From Leptolyngbya sp. FACHB-60 (GTDB lineage: Bacteria > Cyanobacteriota > Cyanobacteriia > Phormidesmidales > Phormidesmidaceae), in assembly GCF_014695775.1 (NCBI RefSeq), contig NZ_JACJOX010000063.1, positions 1 to 64,000 on the forward strand: a stretch of DNA of 64,000 nucleotides, in the 5' to 3' direction. The translations under genes and the position numbers were made by a program. A model generated the notes under the pieces. It had not been told where the DNA came from, made no database searches, and saw only the letters and a list, made by a program, of their open reading frames with translations. The stretch's first letter is position 1. Each line of letters starts with the position of its first letter. This document shows positions 33,433 through 43,184 of the stretch, piece after piece.

Positions 33433-34986
33433 ATGGATCTCGTCAACCTCGCGGCACAGCTCAATGCTGGCACTATCTGGCCAGAGGCCGTTCTGGTAGT
33501 CACGATATTGGTGATTTTGGTCGGCGATCTGATCCAGGGCCGCTCCTCTTCCTCCTGGACCCCCTATGCAGCCATTGCCGGAGGGCTGGGGGCCACCGCT
33601 GCCCTCGTGCTGCAGTGGTCGATGGTCAACCCGGTTGGCTTTTTGGGAGCCTTTGAAGCCGACGATTTGAGCATTGTGTTCCGCGGCATTATTGCTCTGT
33701 CGGCGGTGGTGACGGTGCCGATGGCGATTCGCTATGTCGAGCAGTCGGGTACCTCGTTGGCTGAGTTTCTGGTGATTTTGCTCACCGCTACCCTGGGAGG
33801 TATGTTTCTCTCGGGAGCCAGCGAACTGGTGATGATTTTTGTCTCCCTAGAGACCCTCAGTATTTCGTCGTACTTGCTGACCGGCTACATGAAGCGCGAT
33901 CCCCGCTCTAACGAGGCGGCGCTTAAGTATTTGCTGATTGGGGCAGCGAGTTCAGCGATCTTTCTTTACGGCTCATCTCTGCTGTATGGATTGTCTGGGG
34001 GCGAGACTCGGTTAAGTGCGATCGCCACTAACATCGTCGGCGATGGCACCCAGGCCCCCATCGGCCTAGTAGTTGCTCTGGTGTTCGTGATTGCCGGTAT
34101 TGCCTTCAAAATTGCTGCCGTCCCCTTCCACCAGTGGACTCCCGACGTGTACGAAGGCTCTCCAACTCCCGTGGTGGCTTTTCTGTCGGTAGGCTCCAAG
34201 ACCGCTGGCTTCGCCTTGGCCATCCGGCTGCTGGTTAGCGCCTTTCCGCTGGTGTCGGAGCAGTGGCACTTTGTCTTCACGGCCCTGGCGATTCTCAGCA
34301 TGGTGCTGGGCAACGTGGTGGCCCTGGCTCAAACCAGTATGAAGCGTCTGCTGGCCTACTCCTCCATCGGCCAAGCCGGATTTTTGATGATTGGTCTGGT
34401 GGTAGACACCGACGCAGGCTACGCCAGCATGCTCTACTACCTGTTTGTCTACCTGTTTATGAACCTGGGCGGCTTCACCTGCGTGATTCTGTTCTCGCTG
34501 CGCACAGGCACTGACCAAATCAGTGAGTATGCTGGCTTATACCAAAAGGATCCCCTGCTCACCCTGGGCCTGAGCATTTGCCTCCTCTCCCTGGGGGGCA
34601 TTCCGCCCATGGCCGGGTTCTTTGGCAAAATCTACATCTTCTGGGCTGGTTGGCAGGCCGGAGCCTACGGTTTGGTCCTGGTTGGTCTGGTGACCAGCGT
34701 GATCTCCATCTACTACTACATCCGCGTCATCAAGATGATGGTGGTCAAAGAACCTCAGGAAATGTCAGACGTAGTCAAGAATTACCCTGCCATTCGCTGG
34801 GATTTGCCTGGTCTGCGTCCTATGCAAGTGAGTCTAATTTTGGCTGTGGTGGCCACATCTCTAGCAGGCATTCTGTCGAACCCCTTGTTCACCATCGCCA
34901 ACAACGCGGTCATTCAAACCCCCCTGTTGCAGAGCCATGGTGCGCAGGTAGCGGTGAACCCGATCGCCGACACTGCGCAGAACTAA
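33433..34986 (+). CDS. ndhB: NAD(P)H-quinone oxidoreductase subunit 2 (NdhB)
   Basis: 517 aa, ~14 membrane helices. A proton-pumping antiporter-like subunit of photosynthetic NDH-1, which accepts electrons from ferredoxin. 'ELVMIFVSLETLSISSYLLTGYMKRD' and 'FKIAAVPFHQWTPDVYEGSPTPVVAFLSVGSK' hold the key membrane Glu and Lys residues. ATG 33433 (MDLVNLAAQLNAGTI) is the family start; an upstream TTG at 33415 is rejected. The gene is single and followed by a terminator-like hairpin. Confidence 0.96.
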   Translation: MDLVNLAAQLNAGTIWPEAVLVVTILVILVGDLIQGRSSSSWTPYAAIAGGLGATAALVLQWSMVNPVGFLGAFEADDLSIVFRGIIALSAVVTVPMAIRYVEQSGTSLAEFLVILLTATLGGMFLSGASELVMIFVSLETLSISSYLLTGYMKRDPRSNEAALKYLLIGAASSAIFLYGSSLLYGLSGGETRLSAIATNIVGDGTQAPIGLVVALVFVIAGIAFKIAAVPFHQWTPDVYEGSPTPVVAFLSVGSKTAGFALAIRLLVSAFPLVSEQWHFVFTALAILSMVLGNVVALAQTSMKRLLAYSSIGQAGFLMIGLVVDTDAGYASMLYYLFVYLFMNLGGFTCVILFSLRTGTDQISEYAGLYQKDPLLTLGLSICLLSLGGIPPMAGFFGKIYIFWAGWQAGAYGLVLVGLVTSVISIYYYIRVIKMMVVKEPQEMSDVVKNYPAIRWDLPGLRPMQVSLILAVVATSLAGILSNPLFTIANNAVIQTPLLQSHGAQVAVNPIADTAQN

Positions 34987-35008
34987 GCTTTGAAGGTATG
35001 GAGCTTAA

Positions 35009-35037
35009 GGGGCAAGGATATGCACTATCCTTGCCCC
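35009..35037 (+). terminator. ndhB terminator candidate
   Basis: GGGGCAAGGATA and TATCCTTGCCCC form a 12-bp perfect stem with loop TGCAC, 22 bp after the ndhB stop. The following bases are only moderately T-rich. Confidence 0.65.
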
Positions 35038-35266
35038 CTTAGCTTTAGATCCTCAATCATTTTTTGCGATCGGTTTGTCTAGACCCCTGAATCAAGCCTG
35101 GATAGGATTGCTACCGGTTGTGAATTGAATCCTCCGCCTTTCCCTTTGGGAAGCCGCAAGCATTTATCAAAAGGGGCTATCAAGCCTTGGTTTATTTCTC
35201 CCTAGGGACAAGGGAGGACATCGCTTTAAAGGGCATCCGTTGCGACCCAATTTTGCCGAATCGGCA

Positions 35267-38113
35267 TCAGGTTGGGCTCGTGGAACTAGCTTCTGTGGGC
35301 GTCACTAAACTGAGCTGCGGCTTGGGTTTGTGTTGATCAGAATGGGCGGCGAGGGGCAGCAGCAGCCGACTGTGGGTGCGACCGTCCTCAAGAATCGAAA
35401 AGCTAATCTCGCCCCCTAACTGAGCAATCAGCAGTTTGCAAATGGCTAAATGCAGCCCCGGTGGGCCGTCTAGAGTTGAGGGTGCCATCACGTCGGCAGG
35501 ATGGCTCTGGCTGAGTTCTTCGAGCAGGCGCGGTGAGCACTGGCCGTCGTCGGTTACCGATAGCTCGACCCAGTCGAGGTTGAGTACCCGGCACCAGAGG
35601 TCAATACGCCCCCCCACGGGGGAGCGGTTGCAGGCGGCCGTCATCACCTCGTAGAGAATTAGCTCTAGCTTGAGCATGTCGCCGCCCAGCACGACATTGC
35701 TCTCATTGTGTACCTTAGACCAGAGCTGACGGGTCTCTAAAATTGGGTTGACCCGCTCGACCAGGCGGTTGAGCAGACTAATTAATGGCATGGTCTGGTG
35801 CTGCTGGTACAGCTGCCAGCGTTCGCCTAGTAAAACGGTTTCAGCGTTTTCCATCACGACGGCAAGCTGATCGTGGAGTAGCTGAAGCTCACCTGCGATC
35901 GCCGTGTCTTTGGCCTGAAGCTGAGCCAGATTTTGGGTCGTCTGCCCCAGCACGCGGTAGAGATCCTCCAGGCGATGGTGTTTGTACCAGTTGAGATTTT
36001 CAAGATCCTGGCGCTGTTGAGTCAGCATTGCCGTCATGGCCAGGTGCCGTCGTGACCAGGCCAGCTGGCTGGTAAGCAGCTTAAAAATGGTGAGGTGGTG
36101 GTTAGCCCACTGTCGGTGAGCAGGCGATACGGCGACTACCACGCCGGTAACCACATGGGATGGAGCCGTTCTCAAGGCGGTAATGAGCAGGCGGCTGCCT
36201 AACGGCGCAATAAACCAGTTGGATGTCTCGGCAGGCAGCTCATTGGCTATTAGGGGCAGGAGGCCGTCGGTCTGCAGCGCCCAATTGATCACAGCGTCAG
36301 ACCCCACCGAAATCGGATGGTTACTCTTAACGCTGACACTGGTATCTTGGCTGACAAATTGAGTGACGGCAGCGGTGGGGCTACCGGGCTGCCAGCTGAG
36401 CAGCAGCACTGCCGACCCGTGCAGCAGCTGCATGACGTGCTGGAGGGTAGTTTGCTCAAGCTGGTCGGAGTGCAGCCCTTTGTGCAGCGCCTGCAAGCCC
36501 CACTGAATTGATTCGTAGATGTGCTGTTGCTGGTCGAGCTGGCGCTGGAGCTGCCACTGGTGCAAAATCACGCCAATTTGTCGGGCTACGGCCTCAAACA
36601 GGGACTGCTCAGTCGTGGTCCACTGGCGGCTAATGGTATCGCAAATAATCACCATGCCCTCGGGGGCGTTGCCCGGGGCCACGTTGCCCACCAGCACCGC
36701 CTGGGCACCTAGCTCTAGTAGGGAAGGTCGCCAGGCCATGAGCTTGAGATCGTGGGAAAGGTTGTCAATGCTAATAGCCGAGGGGCTGCGCTCAAACATT
36801 TGCCAGTCGATATCGTCGAGGCAGGGCCACAGCATCGGCACCCCCCGAGGCCGGTTGCCCTGGCTCTGAAAGCAAAGATCGTAGCCGTTGCGATCGGGGT
36901 TAAACAGCAGCACAAAAAACTGCTGAATGCTCAGCCGGTCTTGCAGCACCTCAAAGCAGGTCTGTAGGGTGCGGTTCCAGTCAACATCGCTGTGAATGCC
37001 TTGGATAACGCCGGTGGTGAGGTGCTGGTCGAGCTCAGTTTGGCGTACGGTTTCTTGGGCGGTGGCGGCGGGTAGCGCCACGGTGAGCAATTGCGCCGCG
37101 CCAATGAGAAACTGCTTTTCGGGCTCTTTCCACATGCGGGGAGTGGTGCCCTCTACCGAAAGAAAGCCCATCACGTCGCCCTGGCGGCTAATGGGGGCGA
37201 TCATCAGCGACTCGGCTTTGAGCTGCTGCATCAGACGATCGGAGATGATGCTTTTGAGGGCACCCTGGCTTTCGCCCACCACCACGAGCTGCTGGTTACA
37301 GAGGGCCTGGTAGAGACCGCGCACCTCATCGACGGCAATGTGCAGCGATCGCTCTTCCTCAATGGACGCAGGGCGGTTGGCTAACCCCGGCGTGCGCTGC
37401 CAAAAGTAGTTGCCCTTGGGCTCAAACCAAAAGATGCGGGTGCGCTGGGGTGCAACAAACCGCTGGGTTTCGCGCACCACCTCCTTGAGCTGGCTATCGA
37501 CATCGGGCGAAGTGCCCAAGCGGCCAATCAAAGCCAGCAGCGGTTGCTCAAGGCGCTTGGTCTGCTGCCGCTGCTGCTCAGACTCAAACTGATGCAGCGC
37601 CTCGGCCAGTTCCCCCATAACAATGGCCAGATAGGAGCGCTCCCCTAGGGAGGCACTCTTGCCCCACTCAGAAGACGCCAGCACCAGCAGGCCAAAGCAC
37701 ACGTCCTGACGCTTGATGGGGAAGATAATGGCGCTTTGCAGGGCCAACTGCTTGGCGATCGTGCCCCATTCCCCAGCGCGAATTTCGTTTTGCAGGTCGG
37801 CCACAATGAGGGGGCGCTGCTGCACCACCACCTGCTCCATCACATCCCCAGGGGTGAGGTTGATCATGGTGCGAATCAATCGCACCTGCCGAGAGCTGTG
37901 ACATCCCTTGGTGACCAGGCGGTGGTTGATGCGATCGTACAGACCGACCCAAGCCACTTCAAAATCCATCTCCTGGCGCACATGGTCGAGGGCCAGAGTT
38001 ACCGCTTCTTCGGCGGTGGTGCTGCCCCGCAGCGTCTTGAGAATGCGCGACAGGGCCATAATTTGATGGTCGTGCCGGTCAGAGGAAGAATCGTGGGGTT
38101 GGGATTGCGCCAT
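35267..38113 (-). CDS. multi-GAF sensor protein with histidine-kinase-like ATPase end
   Basis: 948 aa, soluble. At least three and probably four GAF-type domains occupy ~20-690 (for example 'IMALSRILKTLRGSTTAEEAVTLALDHV', 'SLMIAPISRQGDVMGFLSVEG', 'GNAPEGMVIICD'). A coiled region ~705-790 ('WYKHHRLEDLYRVLGQTTQNLAQLQ') may replace the dimerisation/phosphotransfer domain, and a HATPase-like domain ends the protein ('LILYEVMTAACNRSP', 'LSVTDDGQCSP'). A standard HisKA H-E-[LI]-R-T-P box is absent. ATG 38113 is preferred to a TTG 12 bp upstream. The ligand of the GAF domains is unknown; no bilin-binding Cys motif stood out. Confidence 0.8.
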   Translation of the reverse strand: MAQSQPHDSSSDRHDHQIMALSRILKTLRGSTTAEEAVTLALDHVRQEMDFEVAWVGLYDRINHRLVTKGCHSSRQVRLIRTMINLTPGDVMEQVVVQQRPLIVADLQNEIRAGEWGTIAKQLALQSAIIFPIKRQDVCFGLLVLASSEWGKSASLGERSYLAIVMGELAEALHQFESEQQRQQTKRLEQPLLALIGRLGTSPDVDSQLKEVVRETQRFVAPQRTRIFWFEPKGNYFWQRTPGLANRPASIEEERSLHIAVDEVRGLYQALCNQQLVVVGESQGALKSIISDRLMQQLKAESLMIAPISRQGDVMGFLSVEGTTPRMWKEPEKQFLIGAAQLLTVALPAATAQETVRQTELDQHLTTGVIQGIHSDVDWNRTLQTCFEVLQDRLSIQQFFVLLFNPDRNGYDLCFQSQGNRPRGVPMLWPCLDDIDWQMFERSPSAISIDNLSHDLKLMAWRPSLLELGAQAVLVGNVAPGNAPEGMVIICDTISRQWTTTEQSLFEAVARQIGVILHQWQLQRQLDQQQHIYESIQWGLQALHKGLHSDQLEQTTLQHVMQLLHGSAVLLLSWQPGSPTAAVTQFVSQDTSVSVKSNHPISVGSDAVINWALQTDGLLPLIANELPAETSNWFIAPLGSRLLITALRTAPSHVVTGVVVAVSPAHRQWANHHLTIFKLLTSQLAWSRRHLAMTAMLTQQRQDLENLNWYKHHRLEDLYRVLGQTTQNLAQLQAKDTAIAGELQLLHDQLAVVMENAETVLLGERWQLYQQHQTMPLISLLNRLVERVNPILETRQLWSKVHNESNVVLGGDMLKLELILYEVMTAACNRSPVGGRIDLWCRVLNLDWVELSVTDDGQCSPRLLEELSQSHPADVMAPSTLDGPPGLHLAICKLLIAQLGGEISFSILEDGRTHSRLLLPLAAHSDQHKPKPQLSLVTPTEASSTSPT

Positions 38114-38413
38114 GGGCGTCAACAATCTCCTCGGTTGCAGGAAAGGGGGTTAAAAACAGATATCTGGCCCACCAGGCCGCTCCCTAGATATCCAAGGGAG
38201 CTAACCGAGTCGCCGGGCTACCCCTCGGCCAGGGTACTGGCTAGAGCCACAACCTGCCGAGCGCAGTGTCTTGATCTCTGTAGACTCTACCCAGATCTGC
38301 CAATTAGTCTTAGCGGCCGTCCATGGCTGCTTTAATAAAGGAAAGCCAACCACAGACGGCGCGGTGCTGCTAACCCAAAGACCGTTGACCATGTGCTCCT
38401 GGCGTACTCTGTG

Positions 38414-39637
38414 ATGCGCGGGCTATGGGCATCATCAGATCTCACCCCTAGCCAGAATCTTAGTCTACCCGCCCTCTATTTGCATACACCACTGCCGTTT
38501 GTGAAAGATCCCTACCGTCAGCTTGTGCGTCCCCTGTTGTTTCACGGGGTGACGCTCGACCCAGAGTTTCTGCACCACCGCACCATGGATTTGCTCAGCT
38601 GGTTAGGGCAGCCGGCAGAGGGGGGAGTGGTCGCCCAGCTCTATCCCTGGCTACGGCAGCAGTTTTGCCTCACTGACCCGCGCCTGGCCCAGACCTGCTG
38701 GGGCTTAGATTTTACCAATCCCTTGGGGCTGGCGGCGGGCTTTGATAAAGATGGTTTGGCGGCGCGGGTCTGGCCCCAGCTCGGCTTTGGCTCTGCCGAA
38801 CTGGGCACCGTTACTCGCCATCCCCAGCCGGGCAATCCCCAGCCCCGCCTGTTTCGCCTAGTAAAAGATGAGGCGGTGCTCAACCGCATGGGCTTCAACA
38901 ACCAAGGAGCAGCGGCTCTAGCCGATCGCCTCGGATCCTACTGGGGCACCCAGCGACCTACGCTTCCCATTGGCATCAACCTGGGCAAGTCGAAGGTGAC
39001 TGAGCTAGCTGATGCCGCTGAAGACTATCGGTTCAGCTTTCAGCAGCTCTACCCCTATGGCGATTACTTTGTGGTGAATGTGTCGTCACCGAATACTCCG
39101 GGACTTAGGTCACTACAGTCCGCTGACCAGCTCGGCCCCATTTTGGCGGCGCTACAGGAGGAGAACCGTGAGCGCAAACCTCTACTCGTCAAAATTGCCC
39201 CCGACCTGGCCTGGCCCGACGTTGATGCTGTCATTGATTTGGCCCAGGCCCACGGACTGGCGGGCATTATTGCCACCAACACCACGATCGCAAAGGAGAG
39301 CCTCAAAACCAAGACCCTACTACAGACCGGCAACGCCGTCGTAGACGAGGCCGGGGGCATTAGCGGTGCGCCGCTGCGATCGCGATCGACTGAAGTGATT
39401 CGCTATATCTACCAGCGCACTGGGGGCACCCTGCCGATTGTGGGCGTAGGGGGTATTTTTACTGCCGCCGATGCCTGGGAGAAAATTACCGCTGGGGCGA
39501 CGCTGCTCCAGGTTTACACCGGCTGGATCTACGAAGGCCCCTGGATGGTGCGGCGAGTCTTGACAGGACTGCTGGCCAAACTAGAGGAGCATCAGCTGTC
39601 TAGCATCGCCGACGCTGTGGGGCTAAGCCACAGGTAG
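38414..39637 (+). CDS. pyrD: dihydroorotate dehydrogenase (quinone), class 2
   Basis: Up to 407 aa. Membrane-associated FMN enzyme oxidising dihydroorotate to orotate in pyrimidine synthesis. Motifs are 'GLDFTNPLGLAAGFDKDG', 'NRMGFNNQG', 'VVNVSSPNTPGLR', 'IIATNTTI' and 'IVGVGGIFTAADAWEKI'. The catalytic Ser of class 2 is in the SSPNTPG loop. The start is uncertain: ATG 38414 gives a 29-residue leader, while GTG 38501 ('KDPYRQLVRPLLF') begins where PyrD proteins normally start. Confidence 0.93.
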   Translation: MRGLWASSDLTPSQNLSLPALYLHTPLPFVKDPYRQLVRPLLFHGVTLDPEFLHHRTMDLLSWLGQPAEGGVVAQLYPWLRQQFCLTDPRLAQTCWGLDFTNPLGLAAGFDKDGLAARVWPQLGFGSAELGTVTRHPQPGNPQPRLFRLVKDEAVLNRMGFNNQGAAALADRLGSYWGTQRPTLPIGINLGKSKVTELADAAEDYRFSFQQLYPYGDYFVVNVSSPNTPGLRSLQSADQLGPILAALQEENRERKPLLVKIAPDLAWPDVDAVIDLAQAHGLAGIIATNTTIAKESLKTKTLLQTGNAVVDEAGGISGAPLRSRSTEVIRYIYQRTGGTLPIVGVGGIFTAADAWEKITAGATLLQVYTGWIYEGPWMVRRVLTGLLAKLEEHQLSSIADAVGLSHR

Positions 39638-39691
39638 GAGTGCACAGCTACAGATGTCTTTATTAATCCGATTTTGGATTTGGCTGTGGTT

Positions 39692-41014
39692 CTATAGCTT
39701 GCCCTGGCTCTTGATGCGCAGATAACTTTCGACCAAGGGGTCTGAAATTTGGTGGGCTGGGGCGTCGAGCACCAAGACACCACGCCGTTTCAGTCGAGCA
39801 AAGGCGGCCTCGCGCTGACCGAGTAGATCCAAGGCAACAGCCCGCTGATAGGCGGCATCGACCTCGGTGGTGGGCTGCTGGGCCTGGCGATCGATCGCTG
39901 GATCCCGCAGCGTAATGCAAAAGGGCAGGTGGCGGGGGCGCAGCCGGGCCAGGGCCGAGAGCAGTTCGGCGCTGGCGGTTTCATCCACAATGTCGGTGAT
40001 CAGCACCACCAGGGAACGGCGGTGCTGCTGCTGGGCAGCGTGGGTGGCAGCGGCCAGGTAGTCAGATTCTTCGAGCACCGGCTGAATGGGGGTGAGGCGA
40101 TCAATCATCTGCTGAAAGTTGGCCCGCCCGCCCTTGGGGGGAATCCAGGTGTGCAGGGTGCGATCGAACACGCCTAAGCCGACGCGATCGCCCCGGCTCA
40201 CCCCTGCCAATGCCAGCGACAGCGCCGCATTCATGCCCCAGTCGAAGCGGTTGAGCCCCTGCACCTGGGCGGTCATCAATCGACCACGATCCAAAAGAAT
40301 CAATAATGTTTGCTCCCGCTCGGGCTCCAGCACCCTCACTAGAGGCTGACTGAGGCGGGCGGTAGCCTTCCAGTCGATAAAGCGGGGGTCGTCGCCAGTG
40401 CCGTACTCGCGCAGCTCAGCAAATTCGGTGCCTACGCCCATGCGCCGCTTTTGCTTCAGGGTGCCGGTGGCCTGGAGGGCGAGCTTTACGGAGAGCTGAT
40501 TTAGGCCGATCAGATCGGGATACACAGCGACGGTTTCGGCGGCAGGTATCTGCCAGTCAACCCAGGCCAGTCCTAGGGGACTGCGCTGCTGGATTTGCAG
40601 GTCGCCCCAGGGATATTCGCCCCGCTGCTTGGGATTGACGGTAAAGGTGAGGGTTTCAGCTTCCTTGCCGTTGAGGGAGATCTCCAGAGGCATGGAGGTA
40701 CCGTCGAAGGCGGTGGGGTAATTGTCAAACAGGCGCAGGCGAACAGGGTTGGCGGATTCTCCGTGCAGAGAGATGGGATTGTCGCGTCCGATCGATAGGC
40801 GGTGCAATGGGTCCCGCTTAATCGTGGCGCGACGGGCTTTGACTCGGAACCCATCCCAGAACATCACAGCCAGGATTGCACCATCAAACAGCAGCAGGGC
40901 CAGCAGGGCAACAGCGAGCCGGTTAGGGGTGTCGAAAAAGTTGGTCACCAGGGTGACGACGAGCCCGCCCCCTAGCAACAGTCCGTAGGTGCGCCCGGTG
41001 GGGATGATCGCCAT
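39692..41014 (-). CDS. DUF58 domain-containing protein (MoxR-associated)
   Basis: 440 aa. Two membrane helices near the N-terminus (~10-55) are followed by a beta-rich region, the DUF58 core ('GTEFAELREYGTGDDPRFIDWKATARLSQPLVR') and a von Willebrand A-like fold ('LLILLDRGRLM', 'SLVVLITDIVDE'). DUF58 proteins act with MoxR ATPases, probably in assembly or metal insertion for periplasmic partners. The start ATG overlaps the MoxR stop (TAATG at 41016-41012), which indicates translational coupling. It is the last gene of the four-gene operon. Confidence 0.93.
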   Translation of the reverse strand: MAIIPTGRTYGLLLGGGLVVTLVTNFFDTPNRLAVALLALLLFDGAILAVMFWDGFRVKARRATIKRDPLHRLSIGRDNPISLHGESANPVRLRLFDNYPTAFDGTSMPLEISLNGKEAETLTFTVNPKQRGEYPWGDLQIQQRSPLGLAWVDWQIPAAETVAVYPDLIGLNQLSVKLALQATGTLKQKRRMGVGTEFAELREYGTGDDPRFIDWKATARLSQPLVRVLEPEREQTLLILLDRGRLMTAQVQGLNRFDWGMNAALSLALAGVSRGDRVGLGVFDRTLHTWIPPKGGRANFQQMIDRLTPIQPVLEESDYLAAATHAAQQQHRRSLVVLITDIVDETASAELLSALARLRPRHLPFCITLRDPAIDRQAQQPTTEVDAAYQRAVALDLLGQREAAFARLKRRGVLVLDAPAHQISDPLVESYLRIKSQGKL

Positions 41015-42000
41015 TAGCGCGGCACCGCCACGCTGTCGAGCACGCCCTGGATGACGCGATCGCAGGTCAACCCATCCAGTTGCGCCTCAGCCCCAAGGAT
41101 CAACCGGTGGCGCAGCAGCGGCATGGCCACAGCCTTCACATTGTCGGGGGTGACAAACTCTTGCCCGTTGATCCAGGCGTGGGCTTTGCTGGCGGCCAGC
41201 CACTGCACAGTGGAGCGGGGGGAGGTGCCCAGCTCCAAGTCTGAATGCTGGCGGGTTTTGTGGGCTAGAGCAAGCAGGTAGTCGAGGATGTTTTCCTGCA
41301 CGGTCACCGCTTTGACGGCTTGGCGGGCGGCGAGAATGTGGTTGGCAGCGGCGATGGGTTTGAGTTGGCCAATATCCAACCGTTTGGCCTCAAACCCGGC
41401 CTGGGCATTGAGCAACATTTGCTTTTCTGCCGCTGGGGCCGGGTAGCCGACCACGAGCTTAAAGAGGAAGCGATCGAGCTGGGCTTCGGGCAGGGGGTAG
41501 GTGCCCTCGAATTCCAGCGGATTCTGCGTTGCCACTACCCAAAACAGGTCAGGCAAAGGATGGCTGGTGCCATCCAGCGTCACCTGCTGTTCTTCCATGG
41601 CTTCGAGCAGGGCCGACTGGGTTTTGGGCGGAGTGCGGTTGATTTCATCCGCTAAAAGGACTTGGGTAAAAACCGGGCCTTTCTTGAGGGTGAAGGTGCG
41701 GCTGGTGAGGTCAAAGACGTTGGTGCCCGAGATATCTGACGGCAGAATGTCGGGGGTGAGCTGAATACGGCCAAAATCGGCCTGGATCAGCCTCGACAGG
41801 GCGCGCACCATAAGGGTTTTGCCGGTGCCGGGCACCCCTTCGAGAATCACGTGGCCTCCTGCCAGTAGGGCTACCAAAAGCTCTTGCACCAGGGGTTCTT
41901 GCCCTACCACCACGTCGCTGAGGGTTTTGCCGATGCGGGCGATCGCCGCCTTTAAGTCATTCTGGCGCTCACTGGGTCGCTCACTCGGTCGCTCGGTCAT
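41014..42000 (-). CDS. MoxR family AAA+ ATPase
   Basis: 328 aa. Walker A is 'GVPGTGKT' (~60-67), Walker B 'VLLADEINRTPPKTQSALLEAMEE', sensor and arginine finger regions are 'FWVVATQNPLEFEGTYPLPEAQLDRF'. It is a MoxR-type chaperone ATPase, which typically pairs with a VWA-domain protein, here the DUF58 gene directly downstream. It overlaps the DUF4350 gene by 4 bp (ATGA) upstream. Confidence 0.95.
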   Translation of the reverse strand: MTERPSERPSERQNDLKAAIARIGKTLSDVVVGQEPLVQELLVALLAGGHVILEGVPGTGKTLMVRALSRLIQADFGRIQLTPDILPSDISGTNVFDLTSRTFTLKKGPVFTQVLLADEINRTPPKTQSALLEAMEEQQVTLDGTSHPLPDLFWVVATQNPLEFEGTYPLPEAQLDRFLFKLVVGYPAPAAEKQMLLNAQAGFEAKRLDIGQLKPIAAANHILAARQAVKAVTVQENILDYLLALAHKTRQHSDLELGTSPRSTVQWLAASKAHAWINGQEFVTPDNVKAVAMPLLRHRLILGAEAQLDGLTCDRVIQGVLDSVAVPR

Positions 42001-43184
42001 GGCCCGCTGGTGTCTCCTGTGATGTTGCCGGGGTAATGAAGGGATTGTAACCGCTTGAGCCAGTCGTGCAGCTGGCTTTCGCCCCGAGGGGTAGGAGGAT
42101 GCAGAATTGCCGCCAGGTCAGTGGCGGGCAGGGTCGGCTGCGCATTCCAGGCCGCTTGCAGTTGCTCTACCGGCAGCAGCGTATTGCCCAGCCCCAGCGA
42201 TTTTTGCAGGCGGAAGCGCTCGGCCTGACTCAGGGTCTGCACCACAAAGTCGTGGCTGCCCGCTTTGTGCAGCACCCCAGCTAGAGCCTGAATGTAGGCC
42301 CGGCTGTTGTCTACCTGAGGGGCCAACAGGGTTTGCCGCTGACCCAGCCTGCGGTTGAGGGCCAGCAGCGCCAGCAGCGTTACCGCTAGGGCTTGAAGCA
42401 CCACAATGGCCAGGGAGGTGCGAGCCAGGTAGTTGAGCCAGCTAGCGTCATCGACGCCGACCTCTGAGGCGATCGCCTCCTCATCCCGGTAGCCATGCAG
42501 GTACTCATCGACCCACACTCGCCCACCCGCGCTGGTCACCAGCTCCGTCACCAGGGCAAAGTTCCCCGGCTGGTTGGCGTAGGCGTTAGCAGCTAGGTGA
42601 GGTGTGGCTACCATCGTCACCTGGCCCGACCCAAAGGCCTGCTGCCAGACCACTGCGCCATACTCGTCTTCGAGGGCAACGCCTAGCTTTGGCCCCTGGC
42701 TGTAGCGGCGGCGAGTGTCAATTTTGAGCGAGCCAGCTTCACTGGTCAGGGTTTGGGAGAAGGGGGCTGCTGTTGCTGGCACCTTAACGCCCAGTACCAC
42801 CAGCCGATGACCGGCTTCTATCCAATCGGGCATCCAGGGTAGCAGGGCCGATAGACCTGACTCGTCGATAAACTCCGGCAGCACCGCTACCAGGGTTTCA
42901 GGAATGGCCGACCGATCTTGAATCAGGGTGACGGTGGCTTCCTCGGCCTCCCTGAGCTGCTCGATCAAATCATCAACGGGACGCTGCCAGCGCTGCACGG
43001 TGACGCCCTGCTGCGATAGGGATTCGTACCAGGCGCTATAGCCTGCTGGGCCTCGGTGCCAGGTCGAGCCACTGTCTGAATAGCTGGTGGCGGGAGCGCT
43101 GACGATCATCAACCCCAGCAGCAGCGCCAGGGCCAGCAATGCCAAAAGCAATCTACGACGGTTGAAGGGCAGCGATCGCGTCAC
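41997..43184 (-). CDS. DUF4350 domain-containing membrane protein
   Basis: 395 aa. One N-terminal membrane helix (~10-30) followed by an extracytoplasmic DUF4350 domain ('GYSAWYESLSQQGVTVQRWQRP', 'GHRLVVLGV', 'GSGQVTMVATPH', 'WVDEYLHGY'), then a second helix (~255-278) and a cytoplasmic tail. DUF4350 resembles the glutamine amidotransferase-like fold seen in GldG/ABC systems and is routinely found beside MoxR and DUF58. It overlaps both neighbours by 4 bp. Confidence 0.9.
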   Translation of the reverse strand: MTRSLPFNRRRLLLALLALALLLGLMIVSAPATSYSDSGSTWHRGPAGYSAWYESLSQQGVTVQRWQRPVDDLIEQLREAEEATVTLIQDRSAIPETLVAVLPEFIDESGLSALLPWMPDWIEAGHRLVVLGVKVPATAAPFSQTLTSEAGSLKIDTRRRYSQGPKLGVALEDEYGAVVWQQAFGSGQVTMVATPHLAANAYANQPGNFALVTELVTSAGGRVWVDEYLHGYRDEEAIASEVGVDDASWLNYLARTSLAIVVLQALAVTLLALLALNRRLGQRQTLLAPQVDNSRAYIQALAGVLHKAGSHDFVVQTLSQAERFRLQKSLGLGNTLLPVEQLQAAWNAQPTLPATDLAAILHPPTPRGESQLHDWLKRLQSLHYPGNITGDTSGP

